Source of the DNA: Congeria kusceri
Taxonomy: Eukaryota > Mollusca > Bivalvia > Myida > Dreissenidae
Assembly: GCA_027627225.1 (NCBI GenBank)
Contig: CM051028.1
Coordinates: forward strand, 27,332,912-27,396,911
DNA: 64,000 bases
Direction: 5' to 3'
Of this stretch, positions 22,201-37,200 are shown piece after piece. The stretch's first letter is position 1. Each line of letters starts with the position of its first letter. The translations under genes were made by a program, and so were the position numbers. Under the pieces are notes generated by a model. The model saw only the letters and a list, made by a program, of their open reading frames with translations. It made no database searches and was not told the DNA's origin.

Positions 22201-25200
22201 CAGATCTTCAATTGAAACTTTACACACATGTCTTTGGGGTCATTATAGTTCACTTGCCAAGGCCCATAACTGTGAAAAGCCGATTAGCAGAGTTAATGTC
22301 CATTTTTATATAGGAGTGAGCTTGTCGGTCCGTCGGTCTGTGGGTTTTTGGTTTCCGGATGATAACTCAAGAAAGGCTTGACATATTCAAATAATTTTTG
22401 GTACACATGTGTAACATCATAGAATACTGGTCAAGTTTTATGTTGGTTACAAACCACTAAATTTGACAGAGTTATGGCCCCTTTTTGACATAAAATTCCC
22501 TAAAAACATGGTTTCCGGATGATAAATCAAGAAAGGCTTGACATATTCAAATAATTTTTGGTACACATGTGTAACATAATATAATACAGGTCAAGTTCGA
22601 TGTTGGTTACAAACCACTAAATTTTGACAGAGTTATTGCCCTTTATTTGATTTAAATTCCATAAAAACATGGTTTCCTGACGATAACTCAACAATGGCGA
22701 GACATATTTAAATAATTATTGGTACACATGTGTAGCATCATAAAATACAGGTCAAGTTCTACTTTGGTTACAAACTGCTAAATTTTGACACAGTTATGGC
22801 CCCTTTTGGACTTAAATTCCCGAAAAACATGGAATATGCATCACATATTTAAATTATTTTTGGTACATAGGTGTAACATCATAAAATACAGATCAAGTTC
22901 AACTTTGGTTACAAACCACTAAATGTTGACAGAGTTATTGCTCCTATTGAAATTAAATTTTTCCAAATACATTGTTGACCATTCACAAATTAAAGCATTC
23001 TCTCTGTGTCTATTTCTTTCTAATGAATGCCATAGTTTTGTGACAAGGCCATATTGAGGGTACATCCGTCACTCATATGACAATTCTAGTTTGTACTGAC
23101 AAATGCCAATAACTCTGACAAAGCGGTTTGAATAGTGGAGCGCGCTCTCCTGAGACAGCTCTTGTGATGTATTGCAATTACAGACACAGTCTAAATGTTA
23201 GGTAATTTGTTTGTGTGTTCGTGTGTAGTTCCTATGTGATGACTGACACAGTAAAATGTCAAGCAATTTAATAGTTATGCTATCTAGGTAAATGCTTTTA
23301 TGCATGTGAGGTAAATGCTACCTAAATGTTAGCCAAGTGTGCCACTGACTATTCTGTATTCTGGGTTATTCTCATTGAGGTGCAAGGTTTTGCAACAGTC
23401 TTTTTCACTCACATCCGTGATTTTTTTAATACTTTGTTAGTTGGTCTTGTAAAAGGCTCTTTCACCAATCGTAAAAAATTAATATTTTTCTTAATTGGAA
23501 TGAAAAAAAAACAAAAACAATTCTGCAGTGTCGTCATGATGCTTAAATTCCTGATGGCTTCCACACCAAGTCCCAGACATGTGAAAACATTGCTGCACAT
23601 AAGATATTTTACTTTGGTTATATTTATTGTTCTTATATACAGAAAATACTATAATTTTCTTCTTCTGACTCCACCTTACAGGGTGAGCCCGACCCTGATG
23701 ATGAAGAAGACCAGCTGGTACACAGCATCATGCGCACGACCCTCCGAGGCAACCAGGGGCTGGGGCAGGATGCACACGAGACAGGACACGACCTCCAGGG
23801 CTTCAACCAGTATGCTCGAATGACACGGCAACGCCCTTCATCAGCCAGGTCCAACAGGTCTATGGGTAGCCAAGTCTCCAGAACCATGGTGCAGGTCGCG
23901 AAAAAGGGCACCTACGATGGTGACGTGCTCGATAAACGATCCCACGTTTTCACTGAAGGAAAGCCGTTCACACCCAGAACTCTTAAGACTGATCGGAAAT
24001 CAAGGTTGAGTCAGTACAAGTACTACAATAAGCTTCCTCCGAAGACTGACTCGTCCAGTGCCCAACAGGAAGTTAAAGCTGATCAGGAACCTGAAACGTC
24101 TGCAGCCCCTGTAGAGAAAACCAAACCCCAGCCGAAACCACGGCAACAGCGACTGGACCAGACTAGAGAGGGGCCTGTGACGATGGATTCGATGATGTTT
24201 GAAACCCTTCATAGTCGAGATTTCAGCAAATACGACGAGCAGAATCCTGACATTCCCAAGCTTGACATCTCCATGGATACGGATCATTTAAAATGGGTCA
24301 AGGAACAGGCCATGAAAGCCAAGCTGCGTCGGAATAGTGATACCCTAAAGTCGGGCACTTTGCGCGAGGAAGGCGGCTTAGATGAAAGTGTTGATTTCGA
24401 GAAAACTGGTGAAATGACACTGACTTATGGGACCCTTGGTAGCACAAAGACAAGGTAAACGCTACTGATTTCTTTCACACATGGATTGTAAATTTCCTCT
24501 GTAGAAAAAAATGTGCTTGTGGCCATTAGTTGACTTTCTGTAGACTTTTTGTACTCACTGTAGGAGAGACAATCTCATGATATGCAGATATGTGCAGGGA
24601 TTTACAGACATCTGTGATATTTTTGAAATGCACGACTAAAAGTGTTGTACATATTATGGATTTATTGAAAACCAAAAAACATACCAGGAAACAGTGTGTG
24701 ATTCCATTGGAATTGTTTCTATACTTTGTTGTTGCAAATAAGTTTGCTGTGTATTCAAATATTTGTAAAATATGTAACCACTCATTACTTTCTTTTCAAA
24801 ATGACAGTTTAAGCAAAAAAAAGTTTCCTTAACTTTTTTATTTAGAATATCATTTATGCATGAACCAGTAATCATTCAAGATATAATGTATATAAACTTG
24901 TAGAAAAAATAATGCCTTTTTCTAGTGTACGAAGAATATCTTTTGTAATTATATTTTATTTGTATAATATAGCTTGGACAAATTGTAGCTTGGACAAATT
25001 GACCTGACTCTGACCTTTATATGCATGAATATTGTATAAAGTGATTGTCAAACATATTAGTTTCTGTAGGAATTATGTAAATTCTGTATATTTAGCCACT
25101 ACAATAGTTGGTTGACTTATTTGAATATCAACATTGTAACAAAACTTAGCGCTGTTAAATATAGAATAAATTATTCAAGCATTAAATATCTCTAATAGGA

Positions 25201-28200
25201 TTCACAAGTGTCTGGTCAGTTTGCCTGAGCTTAAGTCCACATATGAGGCGCGTTGTGGGAAAACCGGACTTAATGCATTTTATGGTATTTTCTGTTTCAA
25301 AAAGGTATCTTTTAACATCAATCCACTGTAGGCGGAAAGTGCCGTCGTGGATTAGGCTGTGCAGACTGCACAGGATAATCTGGGACGACACTTTACGCAC
25401 ATGTTTTAAGTCCGGTTTTCCCACGACGCACATGCATGACCATGTAACCCGACCCATGATAATTATTTCTCCCCCCACAGACCCCCCCTAGGGAGCAGCA
25501 GGAAGATCTCTCCCGAGTAAGTACCCATTTCATGGTTGTAACCCCCAGTTTTCTTCACTGTTGTCTCTTAATTTTTTTCTCAGTCAAATCTTTTCCTATA
25601 CATTACTAATCAGCTTTACAATATTACTCTCAATATCAGTGAAAATGCACGTCTTATATCAGTTAGCACGAGTAAATAAAACAATCAGCTGTTCCTGTAT
25701 GAATTTTAACTGTTCCTGTTTTAGATCTCAGCATTGTGATTGGCTAAAACAGTGTCTGTATGAAATTTCGATGCCTGTATGAGATTTAGCGCATTTTATT
25801 GGTCAGTTGAGCTGTTCCTATATGAATTTGGAAGTATGAAAGTTTTTCCAGAAACAGGATGACGACATCTTGAAATAAATAAAACAAAACACAATCAAAT
25901 TTGTAAATTTTTCATGGGTAATAACTAAGTAATGACTAATTTTAGTCCAAAATGTTAAGTTGAGTAATAAAGTACTTATTTACTGCACTGCTATCTGTCC
26001 TAGGTCAGCTGTATTGCCATTCCCTGTAGGTGCTCATGGCTTATACCAATACAGGTGACGTAGGACCAATAACAGTGCCTGTATGAAATCACTCATTTAA
26101 TAACATTATAGTACAACTCAAGCAAAACAGATATCTTACTGCCTGTTGAAAAGCTGGACTTTTTTATTCGTACTTGCCGAGTATACGCAGATTAACGCAA
26201 AATGGTAACTGATGTCTGCCCTGAAAAATTATGCAGCATAACTCTGATTGCACGTACAACTGATGGCTGATAATAGTCACGTGGAGTAGTAATTTCACGC
26301 ATTTCATTGATGTACTCGACTCTGCGTCAGTACCGTGTATATACAATTGTCAAAGCATCTTAAGTAATTTCTCAAATATTTTAACTTCATTGTAAGAAAT
26401 TATGCAGCATAACTCTGATTGCACATACAACTGATGGCTGATAATAGTCACGTGGAGTAGTAACTCCGGAATATTTCATGCATTTCATTGATCTACTCGA
26501 CATTAACTCAACTCTGCATCAGTATTTACAGAGCATCTTAGGTAATTTCTCAAATATTTTCACTTCATTGTAACATTTTTATGTATTGTTTTTGTTAAGT
26601 TTGTTTCTGATATTCGTAAAAATATATTCTGATATATATTTTAATTATTATGTCATTTACATATATTAATCGGTGCTGCAATGTTTCCGTATGGAATGAT
26701 ACAGTTAAGGGAATTTTTTAGATTTAAGGATAAAGATAAAATTTAACTTAAGATGCTTTGTGAGTGCCACCCCTGATGCAGTTCCCCAACTTTGATAATT
26801 GCATATAAAATGTATGTTTTCTGTGTGCTGTACTGTATAAGTTCTTGCCAATATTCAAGTTTCCACCTTCTGTCTGCATGCTTTTCTCAATGAATTCTGA
26901 CCTTTTTGTAGCTTTTTTTGTATATAATCATTTTAATTATAACTGTGTGATCAAGCTACATATCAAGGATAGAAGCCTGAACAACTTCCTACTGAGTATA
27001 TGTTTGATCTATTGTTTAAAAAAAATCATTCTTACATATTTTATTTATTATTTTATAATTTAACAATAACCCTTATGTGTTTTTATATTTTCCAAATTTA
27101 GTTAGAAGTACTTCATGAACAACTTAGAAAAATGTCTTTACTGAAAAATGTCTTAACTGACTATGGTAAATTCAGTTTCCATATTAAACAAGAACAAAAT
27201 AAAATCTCATAGTATACAGGGTATATCCTATTATTTTGACTCTGGCTCATTTACAAGGTATGCCATTCATTTGTATTAAAAAAATCATTTTAGGCCCTCA
27301 TTATTTGATTGCTTGATTTTGTTTGGGTCATTTTTTTCCAACAATAAATGGTGATGGAGTATTAAGCAGTATTAAAATTAATGTATTGTTTGCAAGGATA
27401 ATACCAAGACACTAAGGTAGTGGTACAAAGGGTTCCTTTGACAGTGAAATAGAAATTCTCCAGATCCAATATTTTTGAACTTGAAGTACCTGTGTAAGGC
27501 ACATCTTTTCTCAAAGTCTCAGGTTAAAGTTACAGATTAAAATAGCGAACTTAATATACTCTTGTAATAGTCAGAACATGCATTCAGAAAAAGACAGTGG
27601 TTTTTTTTCACCTTTGGGGGAAAGGTGGCGGGGCCCTTCAGATGGGGAATTTTTACGGCAAAAGGGGAATTCTTCTTTTAGAAAACCATTGTTGCATTTT
27701 TGTATTCTACTTTGTAATAAAGCATTCATGAATTGTTTTGCTACAAAAGATAACTAAGATTATGCACAAACTTTTGGTCTAAAGTAAAATTTCTGGGCTG
27801 TTTATGAAAATTCCTCTAAGTAAATTTTTGTCAGAATCTGGTCAAGTTTTTTTTCAAAATACAGCTAACATTCTAAGGAGAATTTTAAAGTATATATAGG
27901 GGAAAATTATATACTTTTTAAGCAGGGCAATGGGACCAAATTTCGGCCCTAAATTGGCCCTAAAAAACACTGAAAGGTAATGTTGTAGCTGGCCTAGCGG
28001 TGGTTATTTGTTTGTTATTTTGATACCTCTCATACGAAGGGATTTCTCAGTGATTTACAGAGTTTTGGATGATTTTCAAGTTCAGTTTACATTAATAAAT
28101 ATACATGAACATTTTTAACAGAAATTTGTATAAAGAGAATGATTCATTGTGCCTGTATGTTCCCTTAGAAACAAGATTGGCCATAAATTTGTTGAATGGG

Positions 28201-31200
28201 AAGCTTATGATATTCTTATTATAAATATTGGCTATGCAATCATCACAACAAAACAAAATAGTTAAAAAAAAAGACAGAACAGCAAGCCAAACGGATACTT
28301 TCTGCTGCATTCTTTCTTTTCTACTTGGTAGCAGGGATTTTATTACCTTTACTGTTTATATTTAACTATTTTGTTACTTGCTTTTATTACAGCTAACCCG
28401 TAAAATGTCTTTTCGAACACCTTGATTTTGTTTGTTTTAAAGATAAATTATCAAACTAAAAATATATTTATGTCAACATCTATGTAGTAATTATGTTGTT
28501 ATTACGAAAACTACAACCTTTTTATGTCATACTTTTATTTATAAATTTACCTCTTTAGTTATGGAGAATTTTCTTACAGGATTTGTTAGCATCAACAATT
28601 TAAATAATTATTTTGTATTTCTTGCTATAGACTTCTTTATTCTTTCAGCAATAAAAAATGAAATAAACAGAGTTGTTAAACAATTCGTTGTTATAATGTT
28701 GTAATAGAGTGGTGAAGCCCGTGCTACAAAGGAAGGAAGTGATGTTTAAGCCAAATAGGTAATGTTCTTGTAGATTGCTGCTTGAAAAGGATTACAAAAA
28801 AGCATGTGATTGATGTTTGACATGTAACAATAATATTGTGGTTCTAAGGTGAAATGCTAGGTGTGTTCGGTGTTTTGAAAGATGTCTGCTCAGTCTGCAC
28901 GTCGTAGATGTAAGAAGGAATTTTTATTTTGCTTTTACTATAGGAAAGGGAATTGCAAAATGGAATTGCCTATGTTTTTCTACCCAATGTCCTAAATAAA
29001 AATACATGTATTTCCGATGCAGTGCGCAGCATGGATGCCATCTGTACCATTTTTTATGCTCTTGATTCTCGTTTAAACATTGAAAAGTATTATAAATTGG
29101 TAAATCTATAGAATTCTGCATGCACTGGAATATAGCTACAGCTAGAGCATTCTGTGAGTGGATGATAGGACTTCCTTATTTGAACAAGTACTTGTATAAA
29201 TGTTTTAAGAGTTAACATTATGACTGGAAATATATATGAAGCGTGTCGTGGGAAAACCAGGCTGAATGCATGTGCGTAAAGTGTCATCCCGGATCAGCCT
29301 GTGCAGTCTGCACAGGCTGAGCCGGGACGACAGTTTCCTCTTTAATGGTATTTTCTGTTTCATGGAAGTCTCTTCTAAGTTCTAAACATAAATCCCCTGT
29401 AGGCGGAAAGTGTCGTCCCGGATTAGCCTGTGCAGACTGCACAGCGTAATCCGGGACGACACTGGATGCACATGCTTTAAGCCTGGTTTTCTCATGACAC
29501 ACCTCATATATTAAAATTTATTTTTCGTTTTTGTTTTCTTTACCGAAAAAAGTTTGCTGCATTTCTTATGCCTGATTTGATGCCTTTGTTACAATGCTTT
29601 TAGAGCAAAATGGTTGGCTGACCATTTGCCTGGTATTTGCTTATTAATGGAATCTAGTTCTATGCATATTAATTTTTATTATATACCTGTTTAAAATCTT
29701 AACAATATACGTGCTTTATCAATCGGTGAAATACATGTCGACAGAAAAAATCCCATTATTATGCTACTCCCTGTTTTTACAATCCCGTATTACCATACTA
29801 GCTGGACTACTTTTTTAATGATGTCATTGGAGTTATGTTAACAAATAAAATCTTTGCCTACAATGATTAGTCATTATTGTAGTTTTTAAACAAATACAAT
29901 TAGGTAAATGCACATTTAAAGTTTATCTTGGTATATAATAAAAGGAATAATACGCTAGTCATTTGTTCCAAGAGTATGTATAAGTCTCGTGGCTTGTGTT
30001 ATCTGGTATCACACTCGAGGCTCCGTGGCTGTTGTGATGACATATAACATGAGAGGCGGAGCCTCGATATTGATACGAAATAACAAAAGCCATGAGCCTC
30101 TTGTGTGATACGTCATCACACAAGCCACTCAACTTATACATTTTCTCGGAACAATTGACTAGCATAATATTCGTATTTATTACTTATTTGCTTTGTACAG
30201 TGTAATATAATCTGTAATAAACTTGTAGGTATACATTTATACTTTTAAACAGTTTAAAAGTATATAAACTTTTTGTCAACATGTGTGTTGATCCTCCAAT
30301 GAATGGTTTTTTATCCTTAGTAGCGACATAAAAATGCACACCATTTACTTCAAACAATACGCGAAGGCACAACTGTACAGTTGCAACAATTTTCACTATT
30401 CTGATTGGAATAAAATAACCTTAAATGCTTACCTACTTTGAACAAGTATAATAATGAAAGTTAACAAATAGTTACATTGCTAGAAAAAAAAACTCAATTT
30501 CATTATGAAAGATTACACATAGAAATCTATTTCAGTCTCAGAAATGCAGCATTTATTTATGGTACATCAGTTTAGACAAAAATAAATAATTATGCAAAAA
30601 TGAATAAATAAGAAATATAATTTTATAATTGAAATTAAACAAATTTGCAACCAAAAAGAAATAAGAAAAAGCTTGTAAATAAATAAGAAACAAATCCTGT
30701 TTATTCTGTACAGTAGAGGTAGTCTCAGTCTTGTTGATTGGTTCATGTTAAAATAAGTAAATAAATGTGGCGTGGTGTGGGAAAGCTGGGCTTAATAAAA
30801 ATGCATGTGCATAAAGTGTTGTCCTGGATTAGCCTGTGCAGTCCGCATAGGCTAATCCAGGACAACACTTCCCGCTTTTATGGTATTTTCTGTTTCAATG
30901 AAGTCTCTTCATAACATAAATCGTAAAGTTGGCGTAAATTGTCATCCCGGATTAGCCAGTGCGGACTGCACAGGCAATCCCGGATTAGCCAGTGCGGACT
31001 GCACAGGCTAATCCGGGATGACATTTCACGTACATGCATTAAGTCCGGTTTTCCCACCACAAGCCTGAAATGTAGTTTCTAGTAACAAATTGAAATATTG
31101 AATTCACCAACTTGTCCCGGTGTCAGCCACTGTAAGAGTAAGTTGGTTGCCAGTCTGTTAAACAATCATATCCTGTTTGAAAACGTGGCAGGAGTGTAAT

Positions 31201-34200
31201 ACTATTATACGACTCACGAATACAGAGCATTTAAAACAATCGTAGTTTACCTGTATACATTTGTATCCTGTTGATTCAGCAAAAGTGGACAGGAAAATTT
31301 GTTCAATATCTTGTTTTTTATCTAGTGTGACTTTGTTGGCCGTATTCCTTTACCTTTATTAGAGTATATCATAAATGTAATGTGTAATTGCTCATGCGAA
31401 TGAAATTGTGGTTCAGTAACTTCAAACCATTAAACTGATTTTTACAACCCTTTCCTTTGAATTCTAATTATGTGTATTGTTTTACAAAAATATTGAGCCA
31501 ATTATGGCTGTATCCCTCTGAGAATATTGATTTCCTATTAATTAAATGTCACAGCTATTAAATGAATGTATTTGTTTATGTTGTACATGTTGGTTTCACA
31601 AAATGTAAGGCTCTATTTTAGTTAAGTTGCATTGTTATCAATTCAAAACAATACAGGTGCTTATGATATGCATTCAAATTGAACACAAACTGTATTAAAA
31701 GTCTTTAGGTATTGGACATTATGTATTTTCTATTTGTTTTGTATTTTCTTAATAATTGGTTTTAAATGCCTGTAAAAACAGCTTGTATTTTCTATGTGTA
31801 TTTTTCCTAAATATTTGGTTTGAAAGGCCTTAAAAATAACCAGTTTTAGATCTCAGTTCGTAATTTTTAGGTTGTTTAAGGCAACTGGAGAAGTGTTTTA
31901 CCATGCATTAAATATATTGTTGTGGGCCAAATTTTGTCTCATTTATCAACAATGAATGTAGTCTTCATAAGTATTATCATATCGTTACTACAGCAAACTG
32001 TAGAGCTGCAAACTGATACTTCCTTGACATACAATATGGTATAACCAAAATCTTCAAGACAACCAAATAATACAGCTTTGAAAAATTAACTGGAATATTT
32101 TAGTTTGCATATTGCAATTGAGCTAATTCAATATATTTTGCTGAAAATAAGTTTTTATATAAATGCTTATAAATGTGCAAGCAAAAGTAATATTTTGCCA
32201 GCGCGTACTCAGAATTTTCTGTTTATGTAATTTCTTTCAACATTATCTACCCAGAGTTAAGCCAAGTGGTAGCTGATAACCATGACTAAATTACTCCGAG
32301 TCACGCTGTCAGAGTGCGTGCACAGCTGATAGCTGATGCCAAGTGACACAATCTCATTAAATTCAAATGCTAACATTGTTAGGATCTGAAGACATCATAT
32401 AACAGGTCACGTTCAAATAACCTTCAGAACAATAAAATATCAACCCTGCTGCGCCCAATAAAATTGCTTGTTGCACAGCAAAGTTTGGCCACGTTTTTTT
32501 TAAAAGTGATGCATTTTCAGCTGATCCTCGGGAATAAATCATTTACAGTTAATTTTCACGGGGATAACAATGGATATAGTGGTATCTTAGGCGAGTAAAC
32601 ATCCAAAGTTCACGTTAATTTCTTGCATAGTATTTGTGGTTTGTATTTGAAGTTATACCGCAACATTTTGAAGGCAGCAGTTTGATTGGCTCCTGAATAG
32701 GTCATATGAATATGACCTCTAATGCGAAGTCATGAGATCCAGTCATTGGATAATATAGTAGCGACAGACTGGAGATGATTTTAATGAGATTGCCAAGTGA
32801 CTCAGAGTAATCGCTCCATGAAAATTAATACAGAATAATATTAGGTCCACTCCTCGTCCACTGACCCCTGACTTGATCACCAGACTACACAAATCACCAA
32901 CTATCCCAGTTTAGGTGAGCTGTATTGAAAGTGCCGCAAAGCCCTGCACATACCTAATGTCCTCAAATTTACGATATTATGCTGTTCAGGATGTATTCAT
33001 TTATAAATGTATATCTCGCTTAATGGATCATGGTATTTGATATGAACATGTAAGCAACAGGACATTTAATGCTTTAAAGAGGTTGCAATAGCTGACATTG
33101 AAATATTAATGAAATGAAAACTAACAAATTACAATCAGTGCTTAATCACTCAAACATCCCATAAAAAAAAACAAAAAAAAAACGGTCATTTAATATTGAT
33201 TTTATGAAAGGCCTCAGTTTTATCTGTCTCCACATCACAAATACATAAAAGCTATTGAATATAAGCTAAAGTTAAACCTTGAGTATTGTTGTTATAAAAT
33301 CTGTATTTCATGAATAGTTTTCGAAACTTCTATAGACCTATTCAAGATGGGACATTTTTTTAGATACAGTATCAAAAGATTCTCGAAAATGACAGGAACA
33401 TTCTATGTCTATAATCATGGAGCTCTTTAGAATTTCAGTGAGTAACTAAGGATCAGTAGTTTCTAACAGAATGATTTAAAAAGAAAGGAAACAGCAATGT
33501 TTAAATTTAAACTAGTAAACTATTGTCAATTAAAAAAAAAAAAAACATCAGATGATCAGATATGGCACAAACACACTGAAATTATTTCTATGGCCATTCT
33601 CCCCGTAACCTCTAATTCAAGTAGGGCAGTTGTCAGTTACTGGCATAGGTATGTGCACTTAGTACTGGTAAACCGCTTAGATCGGTTAAGCTTGCTCGGG
33701 AAAAGTGTGAGTAGGTTAACTGACTTACGTGATATGACAGAAATACTGTTAAAAAAATGGCGAAAAGTCCAAACAATCAATAAACAAAAACAAACATGCA
33801 TACGTTAAGCAAGGAAAGTCACAATTTACACACAGAAAATAAGATCAGTGTGTACATTTATGCGTGAAATCTCAAATTCTTTAGTACAAATTGAAATGAA
33901 TGATATCCGATTATCTACACAATTATCTGATATCGAAATGTGTAACAATTCCTTATTTGAAACATTTTATTATATTACTAATGACTACTACATTATATAA
34001 AGGTTTCTCCAATGCTTTTCTTTTGCACTTTTAAGCTACCTTTCTTGTACTTTTAAATTGAAGGTACATTTATCTCAATAAATTTTGGACTGAGTGTACC
34101 AGTACTTTAATTTTAAACCCCATAAATTGCGATTTAGGAGTAAATTTTACTGTTTGCATACATACCTATCTGGAGCACTGTTACATGAGTATTCATTTCA

Positions 34201-37200
34201 CATCAGTTATAGTGCAGTCACGGCTATATGAATATTTTCTCTACTTAAAGTATGCATTCATACTGTTGTTGATGTTCTATCAATTTATTTTATCAGTTTA
34301 ATAATTGCCTTACTAAAATGGAGCCCTATCTCTTTGCTGATTATAAGCAATTTAGAGCTTGTCTCAAAATCAACCAACATTAGAAAATCCAATTCCCAAT
34401 TAGTAGCCAGACTTGACAAGTTACATTTCCAGAAATAAACTTAAATTTATATTCAAATTCTTTGTCTTCTATGAAATGTGTGTGTAGACATTACTTGTTT
34501 TAGCTCGACTGTTCAAAGAATAGTTGAGCCTTCCTACTGGCCCCGGTGTCGGTGTCACATATGAACTCCGGTTAAGGCTTTGTTTAGATGTCTTATAACT
34601 TGCAAAATGCATAAGTTATTCACTTGAAAACTTGGAATATACTTATGTCATCAACTTCGTCATCAGGTGCAACAAACTTTTTAAGTAAGTTTTGTATTTT
34701 GACAGAGTTATGCCCCGTTTTCACTTAGATTTTCAGGTAAATAGTTTGGTTCAAAGTGCTTTATGGTATTGTCATTTATTGCAACAAATATATTGCAATG
34801 ATAATGCATGTAATGAATCATTCTTTTTCATGACAATTGAATGCAGTCTGCCTGGGCAATTTGAGCTGCATAGGCATGTTTGAATGGCTGTGATGGTGAT
34901 ACTTTGAATTTGCTGCATGAAAGCACTGTTTGATGTAGTTAGTATTCATGATTTAATACAAGTTTAATGTAGTGGCTAATACTAAGTTTTAAAACATTGC
35001 AAGTAAATGATTTTTATACTAGTAATTTGTCTAACATGTTAATGATATATTTGTCTTTTTATTAACCAAATTTTTCGAAGATTAGATTGGGGTATGTCGT
35101 TGGGCGGGGGATTCAACTTTTCATTTCCGCTCTCTAAATCGAAAATGGATTGAATTATTGTACATAGATAGTTTTTATCGAGACCTTGCTTGGATTTGCA
35201 TATGGGGTGGGTGGGGTCAAGGTGAAGGTCACCATTATTAAAAATAACAAAATGGTTTCCGCTCGATAACTTGAGAACGCATCGAGATATTTTATTGAAA
35301 CTCAATACATAGATACTTATATCGAAACCTGGCTTGGGATTGCATATGGGGTGGGTGGGGTCAAGGTCTTGGTCACCGTTATTAAAAATAGAAAAATGGT
35401 TTCCACTCAATAACTTGATAACGCATCGAGATATCTTAATGAAGCTTCATACATAGATACGTTATATCAACCCTCACTTGGGATTGCATATGGGGTGGGT
35501 GGGGTCAAGGTCTTGGTCACCGTTACTAAAAATAAAAAAATGGTTTCCACTCAATAACTTGATAACGCATCAAGATATTTTAATGAAGCTTCATACATAG
35601 ATACGTTATATCAACCCTCGCTTGGGATTGCATATGGGGTGGGTGGGGTCAAGGTCTGGGTCACCGTTACTAAAAATAAAAAAATGGTTTCCACTCAATA
35701 ACTTGATAACGCATCGAGATATTTTAATGAAGCTTCATACATAGATACGTTATATCAACCCTCGCTTGGGATTGCATATGGGGTGGGTGGGGTCAAAGTC
35801 AAGGGAACCTTTACTAAAAATAGAAAAACGGTTTCCGCTCAATAACTTACGAACAAATTGAGATATTTTAATGAAACTTCATACATAGAAACCTAATATA
35901 TCGAGACCTCGCTTGGGATTGCATATGGGGTGGGTGGGGTCAGGATCAAGATCACCATTACTAAAAATAGACAAACGGTTTCCGATCAATAAATTGGGAA
36001 CACATTGAGATATTTGAATGAAACTTCATATGTAGATACCTCATATTAAGACCTCGCTTGGGATTGTATATGGGGTGGGTGGGGTCAAGGTCACCATTAT
36101 TAAAAATAGAAAAACAGTTTAAGCTCAATACCTAGAGAGCGAACTGAGATATTTTAATGAAACTTTATATGTAGATACCTTATATCTAGACCTCACTTGC
36201 GATTGCATAAGGGGTGGGTGGGTTCAAGGTCATTACTAAAAATAGACAAACGGTTTCCACTCAATAACTTGAGAACTAATTTAGATATTTTAATGAAACT
36301 TCATATGTAGATACCTTATATTGAGAACTCACTTTGGGTTGCAAGGTCAAGATCACTATTTCTTAGCCATCACCTTCACCTTGCAGCCAGAACTTTCTTT
36401 CATTATTGTGCTGACTTGTATGCATTTCGTTCGAAACATTTAGTTTTCGTGGAATTTCCATGTTTCTTGTATTTGTAATATATTCTTTCCAACACTAAAC
36501 CCTTATACTTCAAATATGATTTTGTTTGCTGTCCTAGTACAAATTCTAAGTGATTTTATATATGGCAATATCTACAGTGGGGCCCAATTTTGCTTGAACT
36601 TAAACTTCCAAATAAACTAACGACCTGTTAATTTGTGATGTCATTAAAATTCATTATACAAACAACAATTATTGGTCTATCAAAAAGTTTGAAACAAATT
36701 CAAAATAGCATTGTATATAGAATTAAGTTCACACAAAATTTGAATCCGATCAACATAAATAACTTCACCCAAGTTTTAACAGCTGTTAAGTTATTGGCTG
36801 TAAAAGTTTTGTGTAAACCACCCCAAGACTATAAATTTACACCGATGTTAAAGGGACTTTAATGTTTTACAGAGATGAAGAAGCAATGTATGTGCGGTTC
36901 ATGCGGGATGTCACTAATGAGGTGCTGGACAGGGGTATATATACAGACAGGTGAGATTGACTCTTTGTGAGCATGACTCTTTGTGAGCATCTCCTGGGGC
37001 CATATCCACTAAGCACTGGAGGAAAATCTTAACTTATAAGTCATTTTGAATTGAAAAATACACATAACATTTTCCTTGTGGTAGTCTTTGTTTTTTAAAT
37101 ATGGTAAAACAAGAAGCATCTTTACTTGACTCTACACTAGATTAAAAACATTTAAGAAAAAATAAACTTTAAATGAACCAGCCACAGGTTTTAAGATTTG

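Noticed and set aside
23326..23681. 5' part of a 165-codon ORF before SPATA7 exon 6
   Set aside because: Intron sequence, also in a different frame from the exon; the acceptor CCTTACAG at 23681 is clear and the true frame starts there.
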